Part shown: piece after piece, positions 1 to 9,344 of the stretch
How positions within the stretch are numbered: the first letter of the stretch is position 1
Layout: the number at the start of each line of letters is the position of its first letter
Source: Filimonas zeae
GTDB lineage: Bacteria > Bacteroidota > Bacteroidia > Chitinophagales > Chitinophagaceae
DNA: 64,000 bases
Direction: 5' to 3'
NCBI RefSeq assembly: GCF_014641615.1
Contig: NZ_BMIB01000003.1
Coordinates: forward strand, 310,001 to 374,000
The notes under the pieces: model-generated
Databases searched by the model: none
Seen by the model: only the letters and a program-made list of their open reading frames with translations
Told to the model about the DNA's origin: nothing
Made by a program: the position numbers and the translations under genes

Positions 1-1100
1 CAGGGTATGGATACCATTACAATAAAGGCGTTACGTATACTGTGCAGGAAAAACAGCATTACCACTGCTACCAGTATTACTGCCAGTATAAGATCGTGTA
101 TTACGGCATCAGCAGATTCCAGGGTGTAATCAGAACTGTCATTGGCAATGGTCATTTGCAGGTGGTTGCCGGCATATTCCTGTTTTAGTTTTTCAATGGT
201 CTTTTTTACGCCTTCGCTTACGGCTACACCATTGGCATCGCTCTGTTTGCTTATCTGCACCGCAATGGCGCTTTGCTGGTTAATGCGCGCTATTTTTTCT
301 ACGTCCTTTTCGCTATCCAGCACCTCTGCTATATCCAGCAGTTTTACAGGTACGCCGTTGGTAGTAGTTACCACCAGCTGTTTCAGTTCTTCTACGTTTT
401 TGTATTTGCCTGATAAGCGGATTAACACATCTTCCTCCCGTGACTTTACGCTACCGGTAGGGAAGTCGAGGTTAGAGCTGAGGATGGCCTGCTGTACCTG
501 GCCTACCGATAAATGATAGGCCTGTAGTTTATTACGATCCAGGTTTACCTGTATTTCACGTTCCTGCCCGCCGATGAGGTTTACCGTGGCCACGCCGTTT
601 ACACGCGAAAGGGCGGGGGCTATGCGCTTGTCCATCAGATCGTAAAATTCAGCAGACTCCATATTAGAGGATGCGGAAAGCGTCATAATAGGCAGGTCGT
701 CCAGCGATGCCTTGTTCAGCGAGGGTGGATCAGCATTTTCAGGAAGGTCTTTTAATATTGCATTTACCTTTCGCTGCGCGTCGTTGAGGGCATAGTCTAC
801 ATCTGTACCCGCATTCATGGTAATGGTAAGTGTGCTGAGGCTTTCAAAAGATTTGCCTTCTATTTTCTTAATGTTTTCCATGGACGATACTGCGTCTTCA
901 ATTTTACGCGTTACGGTGTTTTCCACCTCACCGGGCGATGCGCCGGGGTAAGTAGTGGTAACCGTAATAGTGGCCAGGGAAAACTTAGGTAATAACTCGT
1001 ACGTAAGGGAGGTATAGCTGAGTATGCCGCCCAGTATAAGTATGGTGAACAAAACGACCACCAGCGTTGGCCGTTTGATAGATATTTCTGCCAGTTTCAT
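1..1100 (-). CDS. RND efflux transporter permease, N-terminal part only
   Basis: This is the inner-membrane pump of a tripartite RND (HAE1/AcrB-type) exporter that uses proton motive force to expel hydrophobic compounds. The gene reads leftward from an ATG at 1100 and runs off the window edge, so only about 366 of roughly 1000-1050 residues are present. The N terminus (MKLAEISIKRPTLVVVL) is the classic cytoplasmic helix and first membrane segment of the family, and is followed by the YPGASPGEVE motif and the periplasmic porter domain. A second membrane helix begins near the window edge. It follows the membrane fusion protein gene by 21 bases and the TolC gene lies upstream, so the three form one operon. 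Substrate cannot be told. Confidence 0.93.
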   Translation of the reverse strand, partial: MKLAEISIKRPTLVVVLFTILILGGILSYTSLTYELLPKFSLATITVTTTYPGASPGEVENTVTRKIEDAVSSMENIKKIEGKSFESLSTLTITMNAGTDVDYALNDAQRKVNAILKDLPENADPPSLNKASLDDLPIMTLSASSNMESAEFYDLMDKRIAPALSRVNGVATVNLIGGQEREIQVNLDRNKLQAYHLSVGQVQQAILSSNLDFPTGSVKSREEDVLIRLSGKYKNVEELKQLVVTTTNGVPVKLLDIAEVLDSEKDVEKIARINQQSAIAVQISKQSDANGVAVSEGVKKTIEKLKQEYAGNHLQMTIANDSSDYTLESADAVIHDLILAVILVAVVMLFFLHSIRNAFIVMVSIP

Positions 1101-1121
1101 TTGCTTCTTTTAATCGGTAAT

Positions 1122-2195
1122 CTATTTAACAGGTTGCACTGCGGTACCGTTTGCCAGGTTAATCTGTCCGCTGCTGATGATTAATTCACCTTCCTGTAAT
1201 CCGTTCAATACTTCTACTTCATTACCCGCCACACGACCGCCGGTTACTTTGCGCAGTTGTGCACGTAAGCTGGTATCTGTTACAAACACCTCACCGCTGT
1301 TAATGCTACCTGCAAAGGCTGTACGCGGTATAACCAGTACAGGCGCCTGCTGCGGAAAACTAAATACAGCGCTGCCATACATACCGGCGCGTAACATACT
1401 GCCTGCGGCATTGCTTACTTCTATTTCAATAGCGAAGTTTAACGATTCATCTGCCTTGGGGGCAATGAAGGTGATGGTGCCGGTAAATGTTTTATCGGGA
1501 AACACGCCTGCGGTTACTTTTACTTTATCGCCGGTTTTAATCATGGCTACCTGGCTTTCTGTTACCGTTGCCTGTAGTTTAAGGCGCGATACATCTACAA
1601 TATCAAACAACTCGGTACCCGGTGCCAGCACTGCGCCCGGCTCAATAAAACGTTTGTTAATAATACCATCTATAGATGAGCGGATAGAGGCATCGCCTAC
1701 GGCAATGCGGGCCTGTTTCAGTTTGGTTTCTGCATTCTGCAGATCCAGCGCCGCTTTATCTACCTGCTGCTGTGTAACACCGCCGGTTTGAAAAGCTTTA
1801 TCGTACCGCTCTTTATCCAGCCTGGCATTGGCATATCCGGCTTCTGCATTCTCCAGCTGTACATGTTGTTCATCTGTTCTTATTACGGCCAGCAGCTGGC
1901 CTTTGGTTACATGGCTGCCCTCATCCACCAGTATGCTGGTTACACGGCCTGCTTTTTCTGCGGCAAACTTAATTTCCTTACCGGCGGCAAAAATGCCGTT
2001 GGTAGTAAAATCGAACTGTAATGTTTTACGTTTTACCGTATCCAGCCGCACGGCTATAGCGGCCTTGCCCTGCTCTGCCACCAGCTGCGTTTGCTGTTCG
2101 TTCTTCTTTTTATTGCCGGTAAGTACCCTGGCAATTACAAACAGGATAACTGCCACGGCTATAACTGTAATGATAATTTTAGTAACCTTGCCCAT
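1122..2195 (-). CDS. RND efflux periplasmic adaptor (HlyD/AcrA-type membrane fusion protein)
   Basis: A 357-residue adaptor that bridges the inner-membrane pump and the TolC-type channel. It has an N-terminal signal anchor (about residues 5-25, a run of I, V, A and L), then a lipoyl-like half motif (AGRVTSILVDEGSHVTKGQ, near residue 80-100), an alpha-helical hairpin rich in A, Q and K, the second lipoyl half and a beta-barrel domain ending in a membrane-proximal domain (GELIISSGQINLANG). Length is usual for the family. There is no lipobox cysteine, so it is probably anchored by its N-terminal helix. It starts four bases after the TolC gene stops and ends 21 bases before the pump starts, which argues for co-translation in one operon. 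Confidence 0.93.
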   Translation of the reverse strand: MGKVTKIIITVIAVAVILFVIARVLTGNKKKNEQQTQLVAEQGKAAIAVRLDTVKRKTLQFDFTTNGIFAAGKEIKFAAEKAGRVTSILVDEGSHVTKGQLLAVIRTDEQHVQLENAEAGYANARLDKERYDKAFQTGGVTQQQVDKAALDLQNAETKLKQARIAVGDASIRSSIDGIINKRFIEPGAVLAPGTELFDIVDVSRLKLQATVTESQVAMIKTGDKVKVTAGVFPDKTFTGTITFIAPKADESLNFAIEIEVSNAAGSMLRAGMYGSAVFSFPQQAPVLVIPRTAFAGSINSGEVFVTDTSLRAQLRKVTGGRVAGNEVEVLNGLQEGELIISSGQINLANGTAVQPVK

Positions 2196-2199
2196 ATCG

Positions 2200-3567
2200 T
2201 TATTTTAATAAATTTTGTAGTTCTCCCTTCGAGGTAATGAGTTGTATTTGCGCCAGTTTATAATCCAGCAACGCATTGGTATAATTGTTCTGCGCTTCGG
2301 TAAGCTGGTTGCGTGCATCCAGCAGATCGGTCAGTGGCGCCAGGCCCAGATGGTAGTTGTTCTGCGTATCGTTAAATACGGACTGTGCCAGCTTCTGATT
2401 GCTTTCCTGACTGTTTATGGTAAGGATAGCATTGTTTACCTGACTGCGGACGTTTTCAAATGCCAGTTGCAGGTTCAGCGACAGGTCTATAATATCTTCG
2501 TGCAGCTTCTTAATATCTACCTCCGCCTGCTTTACTTTGGCCCTGGTGGCGCCGCCGGTGAAGATGGGTACTTTCAGGTTCAGACCTACAGAAGCCACAT
2601 CAAACCATCCGGGGCTGCTGGCTGTAGCCTTGCTGAAAGGAAACTGATTGGAGAAACGCTGATAGCTATAGTTGCCGGAAAGCGACAGGGTAGGATAGTA
2701 CGCGGCGGCTACGGCCTTTTTTTGCAGTTTCAGCAGCTCTTCCTGTTTTTTCAGTACCTGATAATCGCTACGGTTGGCAACACTTACAGAGTCCTGTACA
2801 GATACGGCTTGTGGTTGCAGCAGTTGCAGTTGTTCCATGGCAATGGCTACCGGCTTTTGCAGCGGCATGCCCATGTAAAACTTCAGCTGGTTTTCTTTCA
2901 GGCTGGCTTCGTTTATCTGCTGGCGGCGCTGGCTTTCCAGGTTGTTGAGGTTAACGGTTACACGATCCAGATCTATCCGTTTGGCCAGGCCACTGTTGAA
3001 CTGCCCCTGAATAACGGTTTGCATGGCAGTGGTGGTTTGTATGTTAGAGTCGGCAACGGCTATTTTTTGTTTCTGTACCAGTAACTGATAATAAGCAGTA
3101 GCTACCTGCTGCATTACCTGCTCCTCTGTTTGCTGTTGTACCAGCTGATAGTACATGCGGCTGGCTGCAGCTGCTTTAAGGCCGGTAAAAACCGACTGAT
3201 CGAACAGGGTTTGCGTGGCAGATACGCCAAAGTTGGCATTCCATTTCTGCCCAAAAGCTATAAGCGTAGATGTGCCGGTAGGCGATAGCTCCGCCGGTAA
3301 AGCACTCAGCTGCAATAAGGGGTTATAGGTAACGCTGCCGGTGCCATTGATCTGTGGCAGCGCTTTGGCGCGTGTTTCGCTGATTTTGTATTCGCTGTTT
3401 TCCACGTCCAGCCTTGCCTTACGGGCTTTGGCATAGTTCTGCAATGCATATTGCAGCGCAGATTTTAAGGTAAGCGGCTCCGTTTGGGCCATGGCTGAAC
3501 TGCCGGTGAGCAGCAGGCAAAAAAAGGGCAGCCACTTTTGCCTGGTAAAGAGAAACTTTATTATCAT
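2200..3567 (-). CDS. TolC family outer-membrane efflux protein
   Basis: A 455-residue outer-membrane channel protein, first gene of the efflux operon. It begins with a signal peptide (residues about 10-27, ending AMA-Q) and then carries the duplicated OEP domain pattern: long coiled-coil helices rich in Q, A, L and N, with repeated segments such as the DLDRVTVNLNNLESQRR and TDLLDARNQLTEAQNNY regions that occur at equivalent places of the two repeats. Length is usual for TolC proteins. The promoter must lie in the 3568-3737 gap shared with the divergent transpeptidase gene. No dedicated regulator is seen next to it. Confidence 0.93.
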   Translation of the reverse strand: MIIKFLFTRQKWLPFFCLLLTGSSAMAQTEPLTLKSALQYALQNYAKARKARLDVENSEYKISETRAKALPQINGTGSVTYNPLLQLSALPAELSPTGTSTLIAFGQKWNANFGVSATQTLFDQSVFTGLKAAAASRMYYQLVQQQTEEQVMQQVATAYYQLLVQKQKIAVADSNIQTTTAMQTVIQGQFNSGLAKRIDLDRVTVNLNNLESQRRQQINEASLKENQLKFYMGMPLQKPVAIAMEQLQLLQPQAVSVQDSVSVANRSDYQVLKKQEELLKLQKKAVAAAYYPTLSLSGNYSYQRFSNQFPFSKATASSPGWFDVASVGLNLKVPIFTGGATRAKVKQAEVDIKKLHEDIIDLSLNLQLAFENVRSQVNNAILTINSQESNQKLAQSVFNDTQNNYHLGLAPLTDLLDARNQLTEAQNNYTNALLDYKLAQIQLITSKGELQNLLK

Positions 3568-3737
3568 GCCGCAAATGAACAGGTAACAGCATGGGGTGGA
3601 AAATATATTAGATGTACCCCGTTTAACAGCCGATATAGCCGGGTTGGTAATAGATGGAAACTTTGGGAATAAGTACTATAATAGAAAAGAGTGGTTTATT
3701 ATTGCCAGCGATTTGTTCGTAAACAAAACCGAAACCT

Positions 3738-4259
3738 ATGCGTGGCAGGAAGATTTTATTAGTTGTTTTTATTGTAGTGTTTGCAGTGGCGGCTATTTAC
3801 GCCTGGTATCCTTATTCACCCATGCCTGCCGGAACCCAAATAGATAAGCTGGTGGTACAGAAATCGCAACGTCAATTGCTGGCTTATGAAAAGGGGAAGC
3901 TGGTAAAAACCTTTCCAATATCATTAGGGCGCAATCCTATTGGTGCCAAGGAGTTTGAGGGAGATAAGAAAACGCCGGAGGGCACGTATTTCATTTCCGC
4001 CAAAAATCCCAACAGTGGTTATCATAAAAACCTTGGGGTATCCTATCCCAATCAGCAGAATCTGGAAAGAGCAAAACAACTGGGCAAGCCTGCCGGTGGT
4101 GATATTAAAATACATGCACTGAGAAACTACACTGGTTTTATTGGCAGGTTTCAGCGTTGTTATGACTGGACACTGGGGTGCATAGCTTTAACCAATGCAG
4201 AAATAGACGACCTGTATGCGCATACGGCTGTGGGTACTCCTATTATTATTTTACCGTAG
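3738..4259 (+). CDS. L,D-transpeptidase family protein (YkuD domain)
   Basis: A 173-residue protein with an N-terminal membrane anchor (residues 5-24) followed by one YkuD domain. The family forms 3-3 cross-links in peptidoglycan or attaches proteins to it, using a catalytic cysteine in the periplasm. Visible motifs are IDKLVVQKSQRQL at the domain start, a conserved His126 (IHALRN) and the nucleophile Cys148 in TLGCIAL. Most relatives have SHGC at this place, so the TLG before the cysteine is a variation also seen in some shorter members. It converges on an M23 peptidase gene with only two bases between the stop codons. The local role is inferred: cell-envelope remodelling. Confidence 0.88.
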   Translation: MRGRKILLVVFIVVFAVAAIYAWYPYSPMPAGTQIDKLVVQKSQRQLLAYEKGKLVKTFPISLGRNPIGAKEFEGDKKTPEGTYFISAKNPNSGYHKNLGVSYPNQQNLERAKQLGKPAGGDIKIHALRNYTGFIGRFQRCYDWTLGCIALTNAEIDDLYAHTAVGTPIIILP

Positions 4260-4261
4260 CA

Positions 4262-5917
4262 CTAACGGGTTTGTAGTCTGTATTTTTTAACAGTGGTGTT
4301 ACCGGCGATATCTGTAATCGTTACCGTAAGGCTACGTGCGTCTTCGGGAAAGTGATCATCTTTTTTATAGGTAAAACAGTTGCCTTTCTGATCGAAGGCC
4401 AGCCAGTGGCCATCAGCTGTTGCAGTAAAGGAGGCAATTGCCCCCAGGTTATCGGTGCAAGTAAACTGTAGTTTTTCTTCTTCCACAATAGGATTACTTA
4501 TTACGGGGGCTATAGTATCTGCTACCAGTTGAATAGTGCCTGTTTGGTTGAACTGACCCAGCATATTGTTTTGTTTCCAATTACCTTTTAACGCCATGTT
4601 TTCCTTTTTGCCGGAGAGTACCATTACGGTGCGCTGGCGAAGTGTATGGCCCTGTGGCAAGGTGGTAGCAATACATGCCGTAAAGCTGTTATGCACCGGG
4701 GCGCAGGGCATTTTCATAATTACGGCAGGCGATACTGCGTTTGTTAGTTTGCTTTTATTTTCTATCAGTTGCAGGGGTACGGCATCGTAAAAAGTATTTT
4801 CAGGAATCTGTAGCATGGCATGTTCGCTTTTTACCAGATAGGTACGGGAGGGGTATAAAAGGCGTTCCGCAGGGGAAGCGTTGCTTTGGCTGGCGCTGCC
4901 ATCGTATTGCATGCGCCATTTTTTCTCAGTGGTATGACCAACCAGATCGCTCACCACTACTTTTATTTCATGCTGCCAGCGATCGCTGAGGTCGATAGTG
5001 CCGCCTGAAGTGGATTGACGGGTGTAGGGCAGGCGGTTACCGGGCAATGAAAACAGCAATTGCACCGGACGTTTGCTGTGGAGGGTTTTATTGTAATCGA
5101 TACAGGCATTTACATACCGGCTGTTTTCGGCTGATAACTGTTGCACGGAAAATGAATACTGCAACACATCGTCTTTATACACCCAGGCTTTATCTATCCC
5201 CGTAGTAAAACGGCCTGCGGCATACTGGTCGGAGGCGCTAATGCCTATTCCTATTAAAGGAGTGTTGCAACGGGTAAGTGATTTGCTTACGGGGCGGGCA
5301 GAATCTTCATAAATGCTGTTACGGCGGTTGTACCAGTACACCGCTTTTATTATAGGCTTGATGGTGTCCGTTACATGCAGTACATCCAGCAGTGGGTTCA
5401 GGCTTTTTCCGGTGGCGGTATTACGCACTTCAAAATGCAGGTGCGGGCCTTCTGAGGTGCCCGTATTGCCGCTGTAGCCAATGCATTGCCCTTTTTTTAC
5501 CGGAAAGCTGCCTGCGGGTGCATCCAGATTCTGCTGCCAGCACTGGCTTTTGTACTGCAGGGCGGTAATCCATTTACCGGCAGCGCCGTTAAAACGGGAG
5601 AGGTGAGCGTACAGCGTAGTTGTGCCATCAGGATGCGTAACCCAAACAGCCTTTCCGTAGCCGTTACTTTGTATACTGATATGGCTGATGTAGCCTTCTT
5701 TTACAGTGTATACCGGCAGGCCTTCCCGGCCATTGGTACGTAAGTCGGCACCCATATGAAAATGATCCTTTCTTATTTCCCCAAAGCCGGCAGCCAGTTC
5801 TATGGGGCGTTGCAATGGATTATCGCGGTAGCGTCCGCAGCGGATGAGTGGAAAAATGATAAGCGTTACGGCACCAATGGCAAGCACGGGAATAGAGTGG
5901 GCGAAGCGTTTTTTCAT
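4262..5917 (-). CDS. M23 family metallopeptidase with long C-terminal extension
   Basis: A 551-residue protein of the LytM/lysostaphin family, which are zinc-dependent peptidoglycan endopeptidases or their inactive activator relatives. The peptidase domain is N-terminal (about 40-170) after a membrane anchor or signal segment at 8-26. All zinc and catalytic positions are present: His54 and Asp58 (HMGAD) and the HLH motif at 159-161 (GPHLHFE), so the enzyme is probably active. The remaining 380 residues are beta-rich, with PVISNPIVEE and DIAGNTTVKKY segments that look like Ig-like folds. It lies tail-to-tail with the L,D-transpeptidase. Some Bacteroidota genomes carry this long form next to other envelope genes. 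Confidence 0.9.
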   Translation of the reverse strand: MKKRFAHSIPVLAIGAVTLIIFPLIRCGRYRDNPLQRPIELAAGFGEIRKDHFHMGADLRTNGREGLPVYTVKEGYISHISIQSNGYGKAVWVTHPDGTTTLYAHLSRFNGAAGKWITALQYKSQCWQQNLDAPAGSFPVKKGQCIGYSGNTGTSEGPHLHFEVRNTATGKSLNPLLDVLHVTDTIKPIIKAVYWYNRRNSIYEDSARPVSKSLTRCNTPLIGIGISASDQYAAGRFTTGIDKAWVYKDDVLQYSFSVQQLSAENSRYVNACIDYNKTLHSKRPVQLLFSLPGNRLPYTRQSTSGGTIDLSDRWQHEIKVVVSDLVGHTTEKKWRMQYDGSASQSNASPAERLLYPSRTYLVKSEHAMLQIPENTFYDAVPLQLIENKSKLTNAVSPAVIMKMPCAPVHNSFTACIATTLPQGHTLRQRTVMVLSGKKENMALKGNWKQNNMLGQFNQTGTIQLVADTIAPVISNPIVEEEKLQFTCTDNLGAIASFTATADGHWLAFDQKGNCFTYKKDDHFPEDARSLTVTITDIAGNTTVKKYRLQTR

Positions 5918-6030
5918 AACAGAAGTTTTATAACTGCCAAACTATAGCTGCCTGCCTGGCGGGTAAACTGCACTCTGCAAACAGGCTTTTCTTCTCTGCC
6001 AACGCCCGGCGGTGAATGGTACCTAAATAG

Positions 6031-6038
6031 TACATTTG
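6031..6038 (+). promoter_or_regulatory. possible -7 promoter box
   Basis: TACATTTG matches the Bacteroidota -7 consensus TANNTTTG. I see no clear -33 TTG at the right distance. It ends five bases before the ATG of the kinase gene, so if used it would give an almost leaderless transcript. Confidence 0.35.
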
Positions 6039-6042
6039 ATTT

Positions 6043-7062
6043 ATGAAGAAAAAGGTGCGGCTTCTGTTATCAGGACTGATTGCTTTATATTATCTGATAC
6101 ATATTGCGTACGATTTACCCAACCTGGTAAACGGCCATCCTGGTTTTAAATGGATACCGCTTACCGTTGGGGGATTGATTATCCGGATACTGGATCTGGC
6201 CTGTGCTTTTCTGTTTGCTTTTTGGCCCTTCCGGGTGTTGTTGAAAGGGTATCCCGCACGGCGTATAGGAAAAATTCTGTTGCTGATAGCGCTGGGTGTA
6301 GTGTTATTGGGTATCGTTCATATCGGCATTATTCGCCTTGCCTGGCGTATGGAGGGCTATACCTTTCGCCTGCGTACCTACTTTCTGAATAACCTTTTTT
6401 TTCTGGGGGTGTATTTGTTTTATGGCGTAGTGTTTTACTTTACCGGCTATGCTTATGATAAGGAGGTGGAACAGAAAGAGCTGTTGTTGCAGAACAGGCA
6501 GTCTGAACTATCCTTTCTGCGCTCGCAGGTGAACCCGCATTTTTTATTCAACAGCCTGAATAATATCTATTCTCTGGTATATGAAAACCACCCCGGCGCG
6601 CTGCCTGCCATAGCCGGTTTATCGCAGTTGATGCGGTATATGTTATATGAGGGTAATGACCGCGTGCCTTTACAGAAAGAACTGGACTATATACAGCAAT
6701 ACATAGCACTACAGGGAATCCGTTTTGATCATCCGATTGTTACACAGGTGCATGTAAGCGGCGAAACGGACCAGGTTGTGATACCGGCCCTGCTGCTGAT
6801 AGCGTTTGTAGAGAATGCTTTTAAACACGGCGATTTTACCGGGGGAAGCGAAGGCATGGTGATTACCGTATACAGCTCTATACAAAAGTTGCAGTTTTAT
6901 TGCCGCAACCGGAAAGGACAGGGAGAAAAGGATGCCGGCGGAGGCATTGGCCTGAAGAATGTAAAACGCAGACTGGAATTGTTATACCCCGGTAAACACC
7001 TGCTGGAAATAGAAGATAAACCAGAATCGTTCACCATTCACCTGGAACTGACACATGGCTAA
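6043..7062 (+). CDS. LytS-type sensor histidine kinase
   Basis: A 339-residue membrane kinase. About four membrane helices occupy residues 7-145, with no large extracellular sensor domain. The His_kinase domain follows (QVNPHFLFNSLNNIYSLV); the phosphoacceptor is His166. An ATP-binding domain is marked by VENAFKHG (N box) and GGGIGLKNVKRRL (G box). The stop overlaps the start of the response regulator by eight bases, so the two are translationally coupled and form a cognate pair. A TACATTTG box lies only a few bases before the start codon (6031-6038), which may mean a very short or absent leader. The signal sensed cannot be told. Confidence 0.93.
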   Translation: MKKKVRLLLSGLIALYYLIHIAYDLPNLVNGHPGFKWIPLTVGGLIIRILDLACAFLFAFWPFRVLLKGYPARRIGKILLLIALGVVLLGIVHIGIIRLAWRMEGYTFRLRTYFLNNLFFLGVYLFYGVVFYFTGYAYDKEVEQKELLLQNRQSELSFLRSQVNPHFLFNSLNNIYSLVYENHPGALPAIAGLSQLMRYMLYEGNDRVPLQKELDYIQQYIALQGIRFDHPIVTQVHVSGETDQVVIPALLLIAFVENAFKHGDFTGGSEGMVITVYSSIQKLQFYCRNRKGQGEKDAGGGIGLKNVKRRLELLYPGKHLLEIEDKPESFTIHLELTHG

Positions 7063-7750
7063 TGCAATACGTTGTATGGTAATTGACGATGAGCCGCTGG
7101 CGGTAAAACTGCTGGCAGATTACATTCGTAAAACTCCGGGGCTGGAGCTGGTGTATTCCACCACCAAAGTACTGGAAGCGCTGCCGGTGTTACAGGAAGG
7201 GCAGGTGGATGTATTGTTTCTGGACATACAAATGCCGGAACTGACCGGCCTGCAATTGATAAAAGTGATAGGTAAAGAATGCAAAGTGGTGCTTACGACC
7301 GCTTATCAGGAATATGCTTTACAGAGTTATGAATATGATGTGGTGGATTACCTGCTTAAGCCGGTTACGTTTGATCGTTTTGCGCTGGCTGTACAGAAGG
7401 TAAGGGCGAGGTTGCAGGAGAGTGCCCCCGTTACTGCTATGCCTTATATTTTTGTGAAGACAGAGTACCGCATTCAGAAGATAGTATTGGCTTCTGTATT
7501 GTACATCGAGGCTTTACGGGATTATATTGCTTTTCACACTACGGAAGGAAAAATACTCTCGCTGGAAAGTATGCGCCGTATGGAAGAGGTGTTGCCGGGT
7601 CAGCAGTTTATCCGCATTCATAAATCTTATATTATCAACCGCGATAATGTTGATTTTCTGGAGCGGGGTAAGGTAGTGATAAAGGGGCAATATCTGCCGG
7701 TGGGAGATACGTATAAGGAGGCGGTACAGCAGTGGATTAAGCCGGTTTAA
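7055..7750 (+). CDS. LytTR family response regulator
   Basis: A 231-residue two-domain regulator. The receiver domain (1-120) has the acidic pair Asp11/Asp12, the phosphorylated Asp57 (FLDIQMP), Thr in VVLTTAY and Lys in LLKPV. The LytTR DNA-binding domain (about 132-228) shows the typical IQKIVLASVLYIEALRDYI and FIRIHKSYIINRDNV segments. It overlaps the kinase gene by eight bases. LytTR regulators bind paired short repeats upstream of target genes; the likely targets cannot be read from this window. Confidence 0.93.
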   Translation: MANAIRCMVIDDEPLAVKLLADYIRKTPGLELVYSTTKVLEALPVLQEGQVDVLFLDIQMPELTGLQLIKVIGKECKVVLTTAYQEYALQSYEYDVVDYLLKPVTFDRFALAVQKVRARLQESAPVTAMPYIFVKTEYRIQKIVLASVLYIEALRDYIAFHTTEGKILSLESMRRMEEVLPGQQFIRIHKSYIINRDNVDFLERGKVVIKGQYLPVGDTYKEAVQQWIKPV

Positions 7751-7928
7751 GCAGTAAGGGCAGTAGATTTGGCAGCTGTTGATACGGTTTCTGGTAGACA
7801 GAATGCAGCATCGGCCTCGTCTAGTCAGTCCGGCCTGAATTTAAGGTTGAAGACATATTTCTTGTGGGAAGGGAACGGGCATTAAAGAGCAATTTACTTG
7901 TTGATATCAGTTATTAAAAAATAGGTGC

Positions 7929-8207
7929 ATGTTTAATTTATTTTCTTCTATGTTCAAACGTAAGAAAGACTCAATTAAGCTTCTCGGAAGAGCTGGAATG
8001 AGTTTCTATGACGGTAACAACGAATATTATCTTGATACCGATAATATCCGTAATGAGGTCGAAGAATTAGACATAGTAATTTATTATTCGGGAACTGGTT
8101 TGAGAAATGAAAGTCGGCCTCTTTCAATTGAAGAGAAGATAAGTATTGCTGCCAGAGTAAGGGAGATAATGGAGAGTGGGGGAGCCAGGGTTGGATTTAG
8201 GGATTGA
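7929..8207 (+). CDS. small uncharacterised protein
   Basis: A 92-residue predicted protein that I do not recognise. It is hydrophilic and acidic in the middle (NEVEELDIVIYY) with a basic N terminus (MFKRKKD, an alternative start at residue 8). It has no signal peptide or membrane segment. Base composition is more AT-rich than the surrounding chromosome, which suggests later acquisition. A strong bidirectional terminator follows at 8238-8282. Its length and reading-frame quality make it likely real; a role as an immunity-type or toxin-associated protein would be a guess. Confidence 0.55.
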   Translation: MFNLFSSMFKRKKDSIKLLGRAGMSFYDGNNEYYLDTDNIRNEVEELDIVIYYSGTGLRNESRPLSIEEKISIAARVREIMESGGARVGFRD

Positions 8208-8237
8208 TGTAGATATTATATCATCTGAGTAATTAAT

Positions 8238-8282
8238 AAAACATACAAAGCCATTCCATATTGGGATGGCTTTGTATGTTTT
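8238..8282. terminator. bidirectional hairpin terminator
   Basis: Arms of about 17 bases (AACATACAAAGCCAT on the left, ATGGCTTTGTATGTT on the right) flank a short AT loop, with A-run before and T-run after. It lies between the convergent small gene (plus) and the SDR gene (minus), serving both. Confidence 0.85.
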
Positions 8283-8293
8283 TGAGGCATGTA

Positions 8294-9199
8294 TTAATTG
8301 TTTTTGTTTCCGAAGTAATACAGATCTATGTCTTCCAGCAGTGAAATCTGCGTTGGCTTCCAGCCCAGCTTCTCCATCGTAATAAGCGCTGTAGCAGGCG
8401 CATCCAATGAAGCAAAATGGTTAAACCATCCAAAATGGCCTTTAGCTGCTTCCGGCGTAAGAGATTTTACGGGCACCTGTAAGCGTTTACCAATTACTTC
8501 CGCAATCTGGCGCATGGGTACCCCTTCATCCTGCACCGCATGGTATCTCGTACCAGGTATAGCCTTTTCTATAGCCAATCTGTACAAACGTGCAGCATCC
8601 AGCCTGTGTACTGCGGGCCACAAATTGTTACCTTCTCCGGCATACGCAGCCATCCCTTTGTCGCGTGCAATAGCTATTAGCATGGGAATAAAGCCATGAT
8701 CGCCTTGTCCATGGGTGGAAGGAGGCAGGCGTACCATCGACACGTTTAATCCTTTTTCCATTAATGCCACAGCTGCTTCCTGCGTGGCAATACGGGGAAA
8801 TTGAGCGGCGGTAAGCGTAGGATCATCGGCTTCCGTGGCGGCGCGGCCGGGTGTGGCTACCAATGCAGTGCCGGAGGTGATAAGCATAGGGCGGTTGGTG
8901 CCTTCCAATGCGCTGCCCAGTGCGGCAATTACATGCCGGTCGTGTTCGCAGCTGGCGGCAAAACGGGTGAAATCGTGGTTGAAGGCGGTGTGTATTACGC
9001 CATCGGCAAGGGAAGCGCCCTGTTTCAGGCTTTCCAGATCTTCCAGATTACCATAATGTACATCGGCACCTGCGGCTTTTAATTGTTTAGCTCCTTCTTC
9101 TGAGCGGGTAAGGCCCAGTACCTGATGGCCTGCCTGCAATAGCTCATTCACAATGGCGGAACCGACAAAGCCGGTAGCGCCTGTAACAAATACGCGCAT
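8294..9199 (-). CDS. NAD(P)-dependent SDR/epimerase-like oxidoreductase
   Basis: A 301-residue extended short-chain dehydrogenase-like protein. The Rossmann motif GATGFVG (residues 7-13) binds the NAD(P) cofactor. The fold continues with VHYGNLEDL and VIHTAFNHDF, the equivalents of the second-strand and adenine-binding segments. The usual YxxxK catalytic pair is not obvious, as in many NmrA-like or 4-dihydroflavonol-reductase-like members. Substrate is unknown. It is divergent from a Crp/Fnr regulator, with an inverted repeat between them (9215-9239) that suggests shared or cross regulation. Confidence 0.85.
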   Translation of the reverse strand: MRVFVTGATGFVGSAIVNELLQAGHQVLGLTRSEEGAKQLKAAGADVHYGNLEDLESLKQGASLADGVIHTAFNHDFTRFAASCEHDRHVIAALGSALEGTNRPMLITSGTALVATPGRAATEADDPTLTAAQFPRIATQEAAVALMEKGLNVSMVRLPPSTHGQGDHGFIPMLIAIARDKGMAAYAGEGNNLWPAVHRLDAARLYRLAIEKAIPGTRYHAVQDEGVPMRQIAEVIGKRLQVPVKSLTPEAAKGHFGWFNHFASLDAPATALITMEKLGWKPTQISLLEDIDLYYFGNKNN

Positions 9200-9214
9200 A
9201 TAGTAGTATTTAGG

Positions 9215-9239
9215 TTTTGTGCTGTTTTGCAGTACAAAA
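9215..9239. promoter_or_regulatory. inverted repeat in divergent promoter, possible operator
   Basis: TTTTGTGCTG (9215-9224) and CAGTACAAAA (9230-9239) form ten-base arms with one mismatch around a TTTTG spacer. It lies 16 bases upstream of the SDR gene start and about 105 bases from the Crp/Fnr start, so it could be an operator for the minus-strand promoter. Confidence 0.5.
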
Positions 9240-9305
9240 TTGCGCCGGAAGGGGTGGGCGAAACAAGGTCATTTGACACAATTTTACACGGTCGTTTGCC
9301 CTTGT

Positions 9306-9337
9306 TTTGCGGGAAGGGGCTTGTTTGGTTACATTTG
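9306..9337 (+). promoter_or_regulatory. Bacteroidota-type promoter of the Crp/Fnr gene
   Basis: TTTG at 9306-9309 and TACATTTG at 9330-9337 are separated by 20 bases, matching the -33/-7 pattern of the primary sigma factor of Bacteroidota. The gene start follows eight bases after the -7 box. Confidence 0.5.
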
Positions 9338-9344
9338 TTACTGC